Source: UBA6065 sp036565605
GTDB taxonomy: Bacteria > Patescibacteriota > Minisyncoccia > Phycocordibacterales > UBA6065
NCBI GenBank assembly: GCA_036565605.1
Contig: DATCXV010000018.1
Span: 1 to 18,034, forward strand
Reading direction: 5' to 3'
DNA length: 18,034 nt
The position numbers and the translations under genes are program-made. The number at the start of each line of letters is the position of its first letter. Positions within the stretch are counted from its first letter, which is position 1. Below the pieces are notes generated by a model that saw only the letters and a program-made list of their open reading frames with translations, ran no database searches and was not told where the DNA came from. Of the stretch, positions 14,014 to 18,034 are shown in pieces.

Positions 14014-14027
14014 ACAGGTCTCTGCGC

Positions 14028-14033
14028 TATACT
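14028..14033 (+). promoter_or_regulatory. -10 element for PAP2 gene, leaderless
   Basis: TATACT lies exactly six bases before the ATG at 14040. TTGAAA at 14002-14007 could be a -35 but is 20 bases away, longer than usual. Confidence 0.6.
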
Positions 14034-14039
14034 GTTGTC

Positions 14040-14693
14040 ATGAAAGAGTTCTTCACGACCATGCCTCAAAGCCTTGCCGCGGTCTTTCGTGGCAGAAATA
14101 TATTGTGGTTTTTGCTCGCCTTCGCATTAACCTTTGGTATCGTTGTTTCGGGACTGGATTGGCAATACTTTTTGTGGACGCGATCGCCGGTTTTGCATGA
14201 CCTATTCTTTCCGGCGGTCATTGTGGGCGGCCTTCTTCCAATCTTGCTTCCTATTATCACAATCGGTATTGGACACCTGCGCCGAAATCAGATTGTGATT
14301 CGCTTCGGCTGGGCACTTGGCCAGGCGGCTGTGCTGGGACTTTTCATATCGTCTGCGCTGAAAGCATTTACGGGCCGTATCCATCCGGACATGGGTAATA
14401 TCATTGACGATATAAGTCGAGGTTTCCAGTTTGGATTTCTCCGCGGCGGCGTGTTTTGGGGCTGGCCATCCTCACATACTACGGTTGCGTTTGCCCTTGC
14501 GTGTGCTGCATGGGTGTTGCTTGTGGGTAAGGGAAGACTTGCACAGATCGCGCGCTGGATATTTCTTATATATGCATTCTATGTGGGGCTCGGTGTGTCG
14601 ATGTCCATTCATTGGCTTTCGGAATTTGGAGCAGGAGCAATCATCGGAGCGGTTATCGGGACGGCGGTGGGGAGAACATTTAAAAATAAATAA
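14040..14693 (+). CDS. PAP2-family membrane phosphatase-like protein, altered motifs
   Basis: This 217-residue protein has about six membrane helices, near 20-40, 55-77, 90-106, 145-162, 170-186 and 196-211, arranged as in PAP2 lipid phosphatases. These remove phosphate from lipids such as undecaprenyl pyrophosphate or phosphatidic acid at the outer face. The motifs are present but changed. Motif 1 is K108-x6-H-P, where Arg is usual. Motif 2 is intact as PSSH at 143-146. Motif 3 has His191, but the usual Ser-Arg six to seven residues before it reads Leu-Gly, and the final Asp is Glu195. The catalytic histidines are kept and two phosphate-binding arginines are lost, so activity is uncertain. 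A lipid-carrier recycling role is inferred from the family. Confidence 0.82.
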   Translation: MKEFFTTMPQSLAAVFRGRNILWFLLAFALTFGIVVSGLDWQYFLWTRSPVLHDLFFPAVIVGGLLPILLPIITIGIGHLRRNQIVIRFGWALGQAAVLGLFISSALKAFTGRIHPDMGNIIDDISRGFQFGFLRGGVFWGWPSSHTTVAFALACAAWVLLVGKGRLAQIARWIFLIYAFYVGLGVSMSIHWLSEFGAGAIIGAVIGTAVGRTFKNK

Positions 14694-14705
14694 TTTTTCC
14701 TCACG

Positions 14706-14711
14706 TATAAT
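14706..14711 (+). promoter_or_regulatory. -10 element for Nudix gene, leaderless
   Basis: A perfect TATAAT lies six bases before the ATG at 14718, with no ribosome-binding site between. Confidence 0.7.
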
Positions 14712-14717
14712 TTTATT

Positions 14718-15236
14718 ATGGAAATCCAATCTACTGTGCCGGGAAAGGAGGGCCGGCTTTTGCCAGTGCTCTATCGTGACGTCGACAGCGAAAAGGATTT
14801 TGAAGGAATAAAGATCGACAGCATCAGAGCCTATTGCTTCTATAATGAACAACTTGTGGTTGTCCGTGAACCCGAGGGACACTGGGGTCTTCCAGGTGGT
14901 TCTGTTGAAGAGGGGGAACATGTGAAGGATGCCGCGCACAGGGAAGTCATGGAAGAAACGAATATGAAGATCCTAGGCATGCGATTTGTAAGCATCCAAC
15001 AAGTAGTGTTTCCCACGGGTCCTGCATATCATGTTGTGCGTGTGGCGTGTCTTGTTGAACCTATAGGCGAATTTAAGGCCGATCCTGCGGGAGAAGTAAC
15101 CGAGATTAAGCTTATAGAGCCCACGGCGATTATTTCTCTGGCAGATTCACATTGGGGGAAGATGGCAGAAAGAATGTTAGAACGTGCCGTTGATCTCAAG
15201 AGGGTCATGGAGACGGAAGTTGGTTTTGTTCAATAG
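14718..15236 (+). CDS. Nudix hydrolase
   Basis: This 172-residue cytoplasmic enzyme is of the Nudix family, which cleaves nucleoside diphosphates linked to another group. The Nudix box runs from Gly61 (GGSVEEGE at 60-67) through AHREVMEETNM at 73-83. The metal-binding Glu79 and Glu80 and the REVMEE core are present. The usual final Gly is Asn82. The WGLPGG stretch before the box is typical, and the preceding strand EQLVVVREPEGH is the substrate-binding sheet. Substrates range from oxidised nucleotides to ADP-ribose or sugar nucleotides, and nothing here decides between them. The start is set by a TATAAT exactly six bases upstream. It is convergent with the NadD-like gene, with only ten bases between the stops. 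Confidence 0.9.
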   Translation: MEIQSTVPGKEGRLLPVLYRDVDSEKDFEGIKIDSIRAYCFYNEQLVVVREPEGHWGLPGGSVEEGEHVKDAAHREVMEETNMKILGMRFVSIQQVVFPTGPAYHVVRVACLVEPIGEFKADPAGEVTEIKLIEPTAIISLADSHWGKMAERMLERAVDLKRVMETEVGFVQ

Positions 15237-15240
15237 AAGT

Positions 15241-15259
15241 TCTTTATTATCGATAAAGA
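15241..15259. terminator. Hairpin between convergent Nudix and NadD-like genes
   Basis: TCTTTAT and ATAAAGA pair over a five-base TATCG loop. It overlaps the stop codon of the minus-strand gene and has no long T-run, so its terminator role is tentative. Confidence 0.4.
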
Positions 15260-15822
15260 GATCTTTCTTCGATGTAAGATGCGATCTTTTCTGGAACTAA
15301 TTTCTCATATCCATCGTCGCCATTCTTGATCATCTCCCGTATTTTCGTACTCGATATTCCTGGTACCCCTTCGTCTAAAATCACGAGATTCTTATTCGAC
15401 TTCAACTCTTCGGGAAACTCGTAGCCAGAACGCTTGATGATTACGAATTTCTCATTTGGGCCGATAACCCTTTCCTTGATCCCCAGGAAACCATCAATGC
15501 CGACTAATTGGAATATCTCGTTCTCGGATTGATTCTTCAGCTCCATGATGACTTCATGTGTATATTTGCCATCGACATTTTCCAGAGCGGCCATAATTGG
15601 CTTTACTGGAATTTTTATTACGGTTCTCAAATATTCGATAAAAATATTGCTCAGATTCTTTCGGTCCTCGACGCTTGTGGGTATCACCTTATCAACTCTG
15701 TTTCCGGAGGGCATGATCCATACCTCGTCAAAATCAAGATTGCTTGTAGCAACCTGAATAGCTGATACATGCCCAAAGTGTGGAGGGTTAAATGTTCCTG
15801 GATAGAATAAGATTTTCTTCAC
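15247..15822 (-). CDS. NadD-like nucleotidyltransferase
   Basis: This 191-residue cytoplasmic enzyme is of the nicotinate/nicotinamide mononucleotide adenylyltransferase group, which makes the dinucleotide form of NAD or its precursor. Motifs are GTFNPPHFGH at 9-18 (the HxGH ATP site), YTHEVIMELK at 87-96, QLVGIDGFLGI at 105-115, and GISSTKIREMI at 155-165 (the ISSTxxR motif). Its length fits NadD. It starts at a GTG, which an extended TGATATACT promoter six bases upstream supports. It is named as NadD-like rather than nadD because a related adenylyltransferase with another substrate cannot be excluded. Its neighbour, a Nudix enzyme, could use similar nucleotides. Confidence 0.85.
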   Translation of the reverse strand: MKKILFYPGTFNPPHFGHVSAIQVATSNLDFDEVWIMPSGNRVDKVIPTSVEDRKNLSNIFIEYLRTVIKIPVKPIMAALENVDGKYTHEVIMELKNQSENEIFQLVGIDGFLGIKERVIGPNEKFVIIKRSGYEFPEELKSNKNLVILDEGVPGISSTKIREMIKNGDDGYEKLVPEKIASYIEERSLYR

Positions 15823-15828
15823 GATAAA

Positions 15829-15834
15829 AGTATA
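15829..15834 (-). promoter_or_regulatory. Extended -10 element for NadD-like gene, leaderless
   Basis: TATACT preceded by TGA lies six bases before the GTG at 15822 on the minus strand, which settles the GTG start and implies a leaderless transcript. Confidence 0.6.
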
Positions 15835-15903
15835 TCAAAGGCGACTGGTAAAACGTTTTTTGCGACTAGCTCAACCAATCCCTCTTGTGCGTTCCGAGCT
15901 ACG

Positions 15904-15944
15904 CCCGAGACGGGTACTGGTCTTGAGCGATATAAACTACGCTC
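15904..15944. other. Two hairpins in the 15823-16019 gap
   Basis: The 197-base gap between the NadD-like gene and the orphan at 16020 has no gene. It holds CCCG-AGA-CGGG (15904-15914) and GAGCG/CGCTC over a ten-base loop (15925-15944), then repeat copy A. It may belong to a small structured RNA, but no known family is recognised. Confidence 0.35.
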
Positions 15945-15950
15945 GAACTG

Positions 15951-15978
15951 GTTGGGGGTCTGGGATAATGTTGGAATC
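15951..15978 (+). repeat. 28-base direct repeat, copy A
   Basis: Copy A reads GTTGGGGGTCTGGGA then TAATGTTGGAATC. It matches copy C at 25 of 28 positions and copy B at 23. It lies 41 bases before the start of the orphan gene at 16020. Confidence 0.85.
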
Positions 15979-16019
15979 TGTTTAAACCTACTTCTTGATT
16001 TTTCGATAGGAAATGATTA

Positions 16020-16631
16020 ATGTGGTTATCAAAACGCTCTAAAAACACAATTCAAAGAAAGGATCTTATCGTGAAATCTTCAGGTAAAGATGAAGAACTT
16101 CAGAGAAAATTTGCCGCCCAGGTGCTTTCTGAACTAAAGAGGATAAAACCGCACCTCGCGCAAATATCAGTCTTCAAAACTCCAGAAATCTTTTACCATC
16201 GGCAATACGGTGGAAAAGGCGCTAAGGTCGGTATCGTTGTTTTTGCGGACGGTATCAAGTTTGTTGTACGTCCTGATCTCATCATGTCCTCTATCGTTTC
16301 CGGAGAGAATATTTTCAGGATATCTTATCTCCGTCAGACTTCTGAAATCAAACGGAGGATGGTGGAAGCAGGAGATCGTGCGAGTTTCTCTCGCGAGGTT
16401 CTCCTCACACAATCAGGACGACTTCTCGAAAGCTATGTCCAGTATATGAATCTCGGTTTGTGCGACGAGAATTCAGGGCTTACGACTATCAATGCTACAC
16501 ACTTCGAGGTGAAGATTATTGATGTCGAGACCTTTGACTGGACGCAACCTGTTCATTTTGGTCCAGCGTCACCTACGGTGGGCGCCAATACCCTCGACAA
16601 TCTCAAAAAATTGTCAGAGCAACGTTTCTGA
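16020..16631 (+). CDS. Unknown protein (orphan)
   Basis: This 203-residue soluble protein has no family I recognise. The first 25 residues are basic, then a helix-rich segment (DEELQRKFAAQVLSELKRIK, 24-43) and an alternating hydrophobic, probably beta-rich, core around GAKVGIVVFADGIKFVVRP. No signal peptide, membrane helix or metal-binding cluster is obvious. AGGA eight bases before the ATG makes this one of the few genes here with a clear Shine-Dalgarno site. It stands alone between repeat copies A and B and has a terminator at its stop. The repeats and lack of relatives suggest a recently acquired cassette-like gene, but composition gives no decisive evidence. Confidence 0.7.
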   Translation: MWLSKRSKNTIQRKDLIVKSSGKDEELQRKFAAQVLSELKRIKPHLAQISVFKTPEIFYHRQYGGKGAKVGIVVFADGIKFVVRPDLIMSSIVSGENIFRISYLRQTSEIKRRMVEAGDRASFSREVLLTQSGRLLESYVQYMNLGLCDENSGLTTINATHFEVKIIDVETFDWTQPVHFGPASPTVGANTLDNLKKLSEQRF

Positions 16632-16658
16632 ACCTCCTGTCTGCACGGGCGGTTTTTT
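16631..16658 (+). terminator. Intrinsic terminator after the 203-residue orphan
   Basis: AACC-T-CCTGT pairs with ACGGG-C-GGTT over a CTGC loop, with one internal mismatch, and is followed by T-rich sequence. It begins at the last base of the stop codon. Confidence 0.75.
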
Positions 16659-16662
16659 ATTT

Positions 16663-16690
16663 GTTGGCCGTCTGGGACGATGTTGGAACC
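16663..16690 (+). repeat. 28-base direct repeat, copy B
   Basis: Copy B differs from copy C at two positions (GGCC for GGGG near the start). It begins right after the T-tract of the orphan's terminator. Confidence 0.85.
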
Positions 16691-16730
16691 ATTTTATAGC
16701 CATATTCTTACGGAAATTTGTTGGGGCTTT

Positions 16731-16747
16731 AAACCAAGGGGGTTTTT
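16731..16747 (+). terminator. Weak hairpin with T-tract upstream of the alpha-CTD gene
   Basis: AAACC-AAGGG-GGTTT followed by TTC forms a short terminator-like stem upstream of the alpha-CTD promoter. It may isolate that promoter from upstream transcription. Confidence 0.35.
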
Positions 16748-16753
16748 CATCTA

Positions 16754-16782
16754 TTGACTTTTAAATAATATAAGTGTATAAT
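16754..16782 (+). promoter_or_regulatory. Near-consensus promoter of the alpha-CTD gene
   Basis: TTGACT (16754-16759), a 17-base spacer and a perfect TATAAT (16777-16782) make the best sigma-70 type promoter in the window. The -10 ends four bases before the ATG at 16787, so RNA would begin at or just inside that codon. Confidence 0.85.
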
Positions 16783-16786
16783 TACA

Positions 16787-17248
16787 ATGAATAGAGGGCG
16801 TTTCCCTCTGAGGCCGTTGCGGGGCATGTTAAATTCCGCTTGTTCGTTTTCAATGACAACTACACACACGATTAGTCCAGAGCATGCAGAGGAACTTCAG
16901 GCTCTTATCGGCCGCTGGGCAACGGAAAAGAATATTATTACTGGTGGTGATGTTCTTGAGGTTGCTATTAAAGTGATCCGTCGGCCACTTGTGCAACTTA
17001 AGGTGACCACCGAAACTGAGAATCCGACGGAGCACGATGCTATGCTGGTCACTGATCTGGAACTTTCGGTGCGAGCGACACACTTCCTTGGAAATGCCGG
17101 CATCAAAACTGTCGGTGAACTTCGTTCGAAGACACTCAAGGATATGTGTTGCTACCGCAATTTGGGGAACAAGACCCGTCGAGAGCTCCAAGATAAATTA
17201 GCCACACTTGGGATCACGGTAGATTGGGCTAAACGAAAGACAAACTGA
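16787..17248 (+). CDS. Stand-alone RNA polymerase alpha-CTD-like protein
   Basis: This is a 153-residue protein in the long form. Residues 87-145 match the C-terminal domain of RNA polymerase alpha subunit: DLELSVRATHFL, then AGIKTVGELRSKT and NLGNKTRRELQDKLATLGI. Compared with E. coli alpha, the UP-element contacts Arg265, Gly296, Lys298 and Glu302 are kept (Arg96, Gly127, Lys129, Glu133); Asn268 is His and Ser299 is Thr. The alpha amino-terminal dimerisation domain is absent, so it is not RpoA itself. The N-terminal half is helical and unrecognised. A start at 16826 or 16853 is plausible, because the first 22 residues look non-conserved and overlie a hairpin (AGAGGG/CCCTCT, 16793-16809). 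It could bind promoter DNA or RNA polymerase, or act as an autonomous helix-hairpin-helix DNA binder. Confidence 0.82.
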   Translation: MNRGRFPLRPLRGMLNSACSFSMTTTHTISPEHAEELQALIGRWATEKNIITGGDVLEVAIKVIRRPLVQLKVTTETENPTEHDAMLVTDLELSVRATHFLGNAGIKTVGELRSKTLKDMCCYRNLGNKTRRELQDKLATLGITVDWAKRKTN

Positions 17249-17259
17249 TATTCCCAAAG

Positions 17260-17298
17260 CCCACTTAGCAGAAAACCTGCTCGGTGGGTTTTCTTTTT
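17260..17298 (+). terminator. Intrinsic terminator after the alpha-CTD gene
   Basis: CCCAC/GTGGG with an inner GCAG/CTGC pairing is followed by TTTTCTTTTT. It lies 12 bases after the stop. Confidence 0.8.
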
Positions 17299-17302
17299 GC
17301 GT

Positions 17303-17330
17303 GTTGGGGGTCTGGGACGATGTTGGAACC
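17303..17330 (+). repeat. 28-base direct repeat, copy C
   Basis: Copy C is the reference form: GTTGGGGG, then the core TCTGGGACGATGTTGG, then AACC. It starts just after the terminator of the alpha-CTD gene and ends four bases before the stop of the minus-strand orphan gene. Confidence 0.88.
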
Positions 17331-17334
17331 GGGA

Positions 17335-17655
17335 TTAGTCCCACCAGAGCTTGATCTCGCTCTGACCCTTGTCTTCTTCCGGATCAAAACCTTCTTTTTC
17401 AATTTCCTGATTGCATAAAGCGAAGACTTTCGCGCGATCCGGTTTCTTTTGAGGGAGTTGGACGATCATCTGATCGGCGCACATTTCATCGTCAGATTTA
17501 TAGTCAAAGATACCGGTAATGAAAATAGTCTTTGCTCCTGCATCATACAGATTATCAATCAACGATAATGTATCTTTTTTTGATTGGAATCTATTTGGAG
17601 CAAATGTTCTTTTATCTTTTGAGAGAAAAACTTTAGCTTCGTATTGTTTTTGCAT
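17335..17655 (-). CDS. Unknown small protein downstream of tRNA-Gln
   Basis: This 106-residue soluble, charged protein begins MQKQYEAKVFLSKDKRTF. A central TIFITGIFDYKSDDEMCADQ and a tail GQSEIKLWWD are its most distinct parts. It has two cysteines (59 and 81), no signal peptide and no membrane helix, and I do not recognise a family. The ATG lies 10 bases after the 3' end of tRNA-Gln on the same strand, with no promoter seen between, so it is probably co-transcribed with the tRNA and released when the tRNA is cut out. Its 3' end abuts repeat copy C. Confidence 0.72.
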   Translation of the reverse strand: MQKQYEAKVFLSKDKRTFAPNRFQSKKDTLSLIDNLYDAGAKTIFITGIFDYKSDDEMCADQMIVQLPQKKPDRAKVFALCNQEIEKEGFDPEEDKGQSEIKLWWD

Positions 17656-17665
17656 TTTGTGGTTG

Positions 17666-17736
17666 TTGCCGGACTTGGAATCGAACCAAAATTTTCGCTT
17701 TCAGAGAGCGACGTCCTGCCTTTAGACGATCCGGCA
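17666..17736 (-). tRNA. tRNA-Gln (anticodon CUG)
   Basis: Read on the minus strand, the acceptor arms TGCCGGA and TCCGGCA pair perfectly, with an unpaired A as discriminator. A D-arm (GTCT/GGAC, loop AAAGGCA) follows. The anticodon stem TCGCT/AGCGA encloses the loop CTCTGAA, giving CUG, which reads CAG (Gln). The T-arm is TTTGG-TTCGATT-CCAAG with a G-U at the outer pair. U1-A72 is usual for tRNA-Gln. The 3' CCA is not encoded, so it must be added enzymatically. Confidence 0.93.
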
Positions 17737-17747
17737 ATATATATGGA

Positions 17748-17777
17748 GGCGGCCGCGAGGCTGGGGGAGCGGCCGCC
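17748..17777. other. Inverted repeat upstream of tRNA-Gln
   Basis: GGCGGCCGC and GCGGCCGCC form a perfect 9-bp stem around a 12-base loop. Each arm is itself nearly palindromic. It lies upstream of the tRNA on the minus strand and could be a terminator or a structured leader, but no T-run follows. Confidence 0.45.
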
Positions 17778-17871
17778 GCTTTGTCCCTAGAAACTACCAC
17801 ATTCGCTTGAAAAAATGAAGGCGCTCCATGCGTAGTATCGATAGGGGCTTTGCCCTTAACTCTTAAACTAT

Positions 17872-18034
17872 ATGGGCTACTGGGGATACGGTTTCGATTA
17901 CGGCTTCTTTCACATCCTGTCGTCGGTCTTTTGGATTGTGCTTATCGTGCTTCTTATCTCGGCTCTTCGGCGCCGTCGCTGGGGTCCGCCGTGGTGGGCA
18001 TCTCATTATGATGGTCATGGACCGTGGCATGACC
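17872..18034 (+). CDS. Small membrane protein, start only (partial)
   Basis: An ATG at 17872 opens a frame that runs off the window end. The 54 visible residues begin MGYWGYGFDYGFFHILSSVFW, have one membrane helix at about 12-31 and then a basic turn ALRRRRWGPPWWASHYDGHG. Trp/His/Gly-rich starts with one helix and a basic stop-transfer are common in small bacterial envelope proteins, some of which end in a SHOCT domain; the end is not visible, so no family is assigned. A GGGC-TTT-GCCC hairpin lies at 17845-17855 in its leader. Confidence 0.65.
   Translation, partial: MGYWGYGFDYGFFHILSSVFWIVLIVLLISALRRRRWGPPWWASHYDGHGPWHD

Noticed and set aside
15951..17330. CRISPR array
   Set aside because: There are only three repeat copies, 640-712 bases apart, with protein genes between them and no cas genes.
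15951..17330. Integron attC sites
   Set aside because: The repeats begin with GTTGGGG or GTTGGCC, not the canonical GTTRRRY, lack a clear inverse core, and no integrase is in view. Kept only as a possibility under the repeat finding.
17519..17725. 68-residue plus-strand frame across the tRNA
   Set aside because: It is antisense to tRNA-Gln and to the downstream orphan gene.

Overview
This window looks like chromosomal DNA of a small-genome bacterium, most likely a Patescibacteria (CPR, Parcubacteria-like) lineage. The placement is an inference: genes are short and tightly packed, many encode one-domain or unrecognised small proteins, Shine-Dalgarno signals are scarce, and several genes have a -10 box only a few bases before the start codon, as expected for leaderless mRNAs. 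No phylogenetic marker is present to prove it.

Layout. Positions 2-2083 hold the end of an export operon: the tail of an upstream protein, a MacB/LolD-type ABC ATPase and its FtsX/MacB-type permease, followed by a run of hairpins and a 50-residue Lmo0937-type membrane peptide. Positions 2592-13178 form an exopolysaccharide locus. It contains a PQ-loop-like membrane protein, an Alg5-like GT2 glycosyltransferase, a GH8 glucanase, a GT-C membrane glycosyltransferase and a cellulose-synthase (BcsA)-like GT2. These are followed by two secreted hydrolases on the minus strand, one GH6 and one GH-A/GH113-like, which share a homologous VWWP immunoglobulin-like module. Between the two hydrolases sit a TagD-like nucleotidyltransferase, an unknown small protein and a DUF1059 protein.

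Positions 13244-15822 hold a membrane-anchored MliC-type lysozyme inhibitor, an SRPBCC protein, a PAP2-like membrane phosphatase with altered motifs, a Nudix hydrolase and a NadD-like nucleotidyltransferase. Positions 15840-17740 look like accessory DNA. Three near-identical 28-bp direct repeats separate an orphan protein gene, a freestanding RNA polymerase alpha-CTD-like protein gene and a second orphan gene. The second orphan gene starts 10 bases after tRNA-Gln(CUG). The window ends inside a small membrane protein gene.

The genes suggest a working model. The BcsA-like enzyme polymerises a beta-1,4-linked glucan at the membrane. The GH8 and GH6 enzymes trim or edit it, as BcsZ does in Proteobacteria and CslZ in Streptomyces. 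The Alg5-like and GT-C pair would make and use polyprenyl-phosphate sugars for a linked surface glycan. No BcsB, BcsC or PilZ domain is visible, so the locus would be a reduced version of known cellulose systems. The most noteworthy observations are this locus, the repeated leaderless promoter geometry, the three-repeat accessory array and the stand-alone alpha-CTD.
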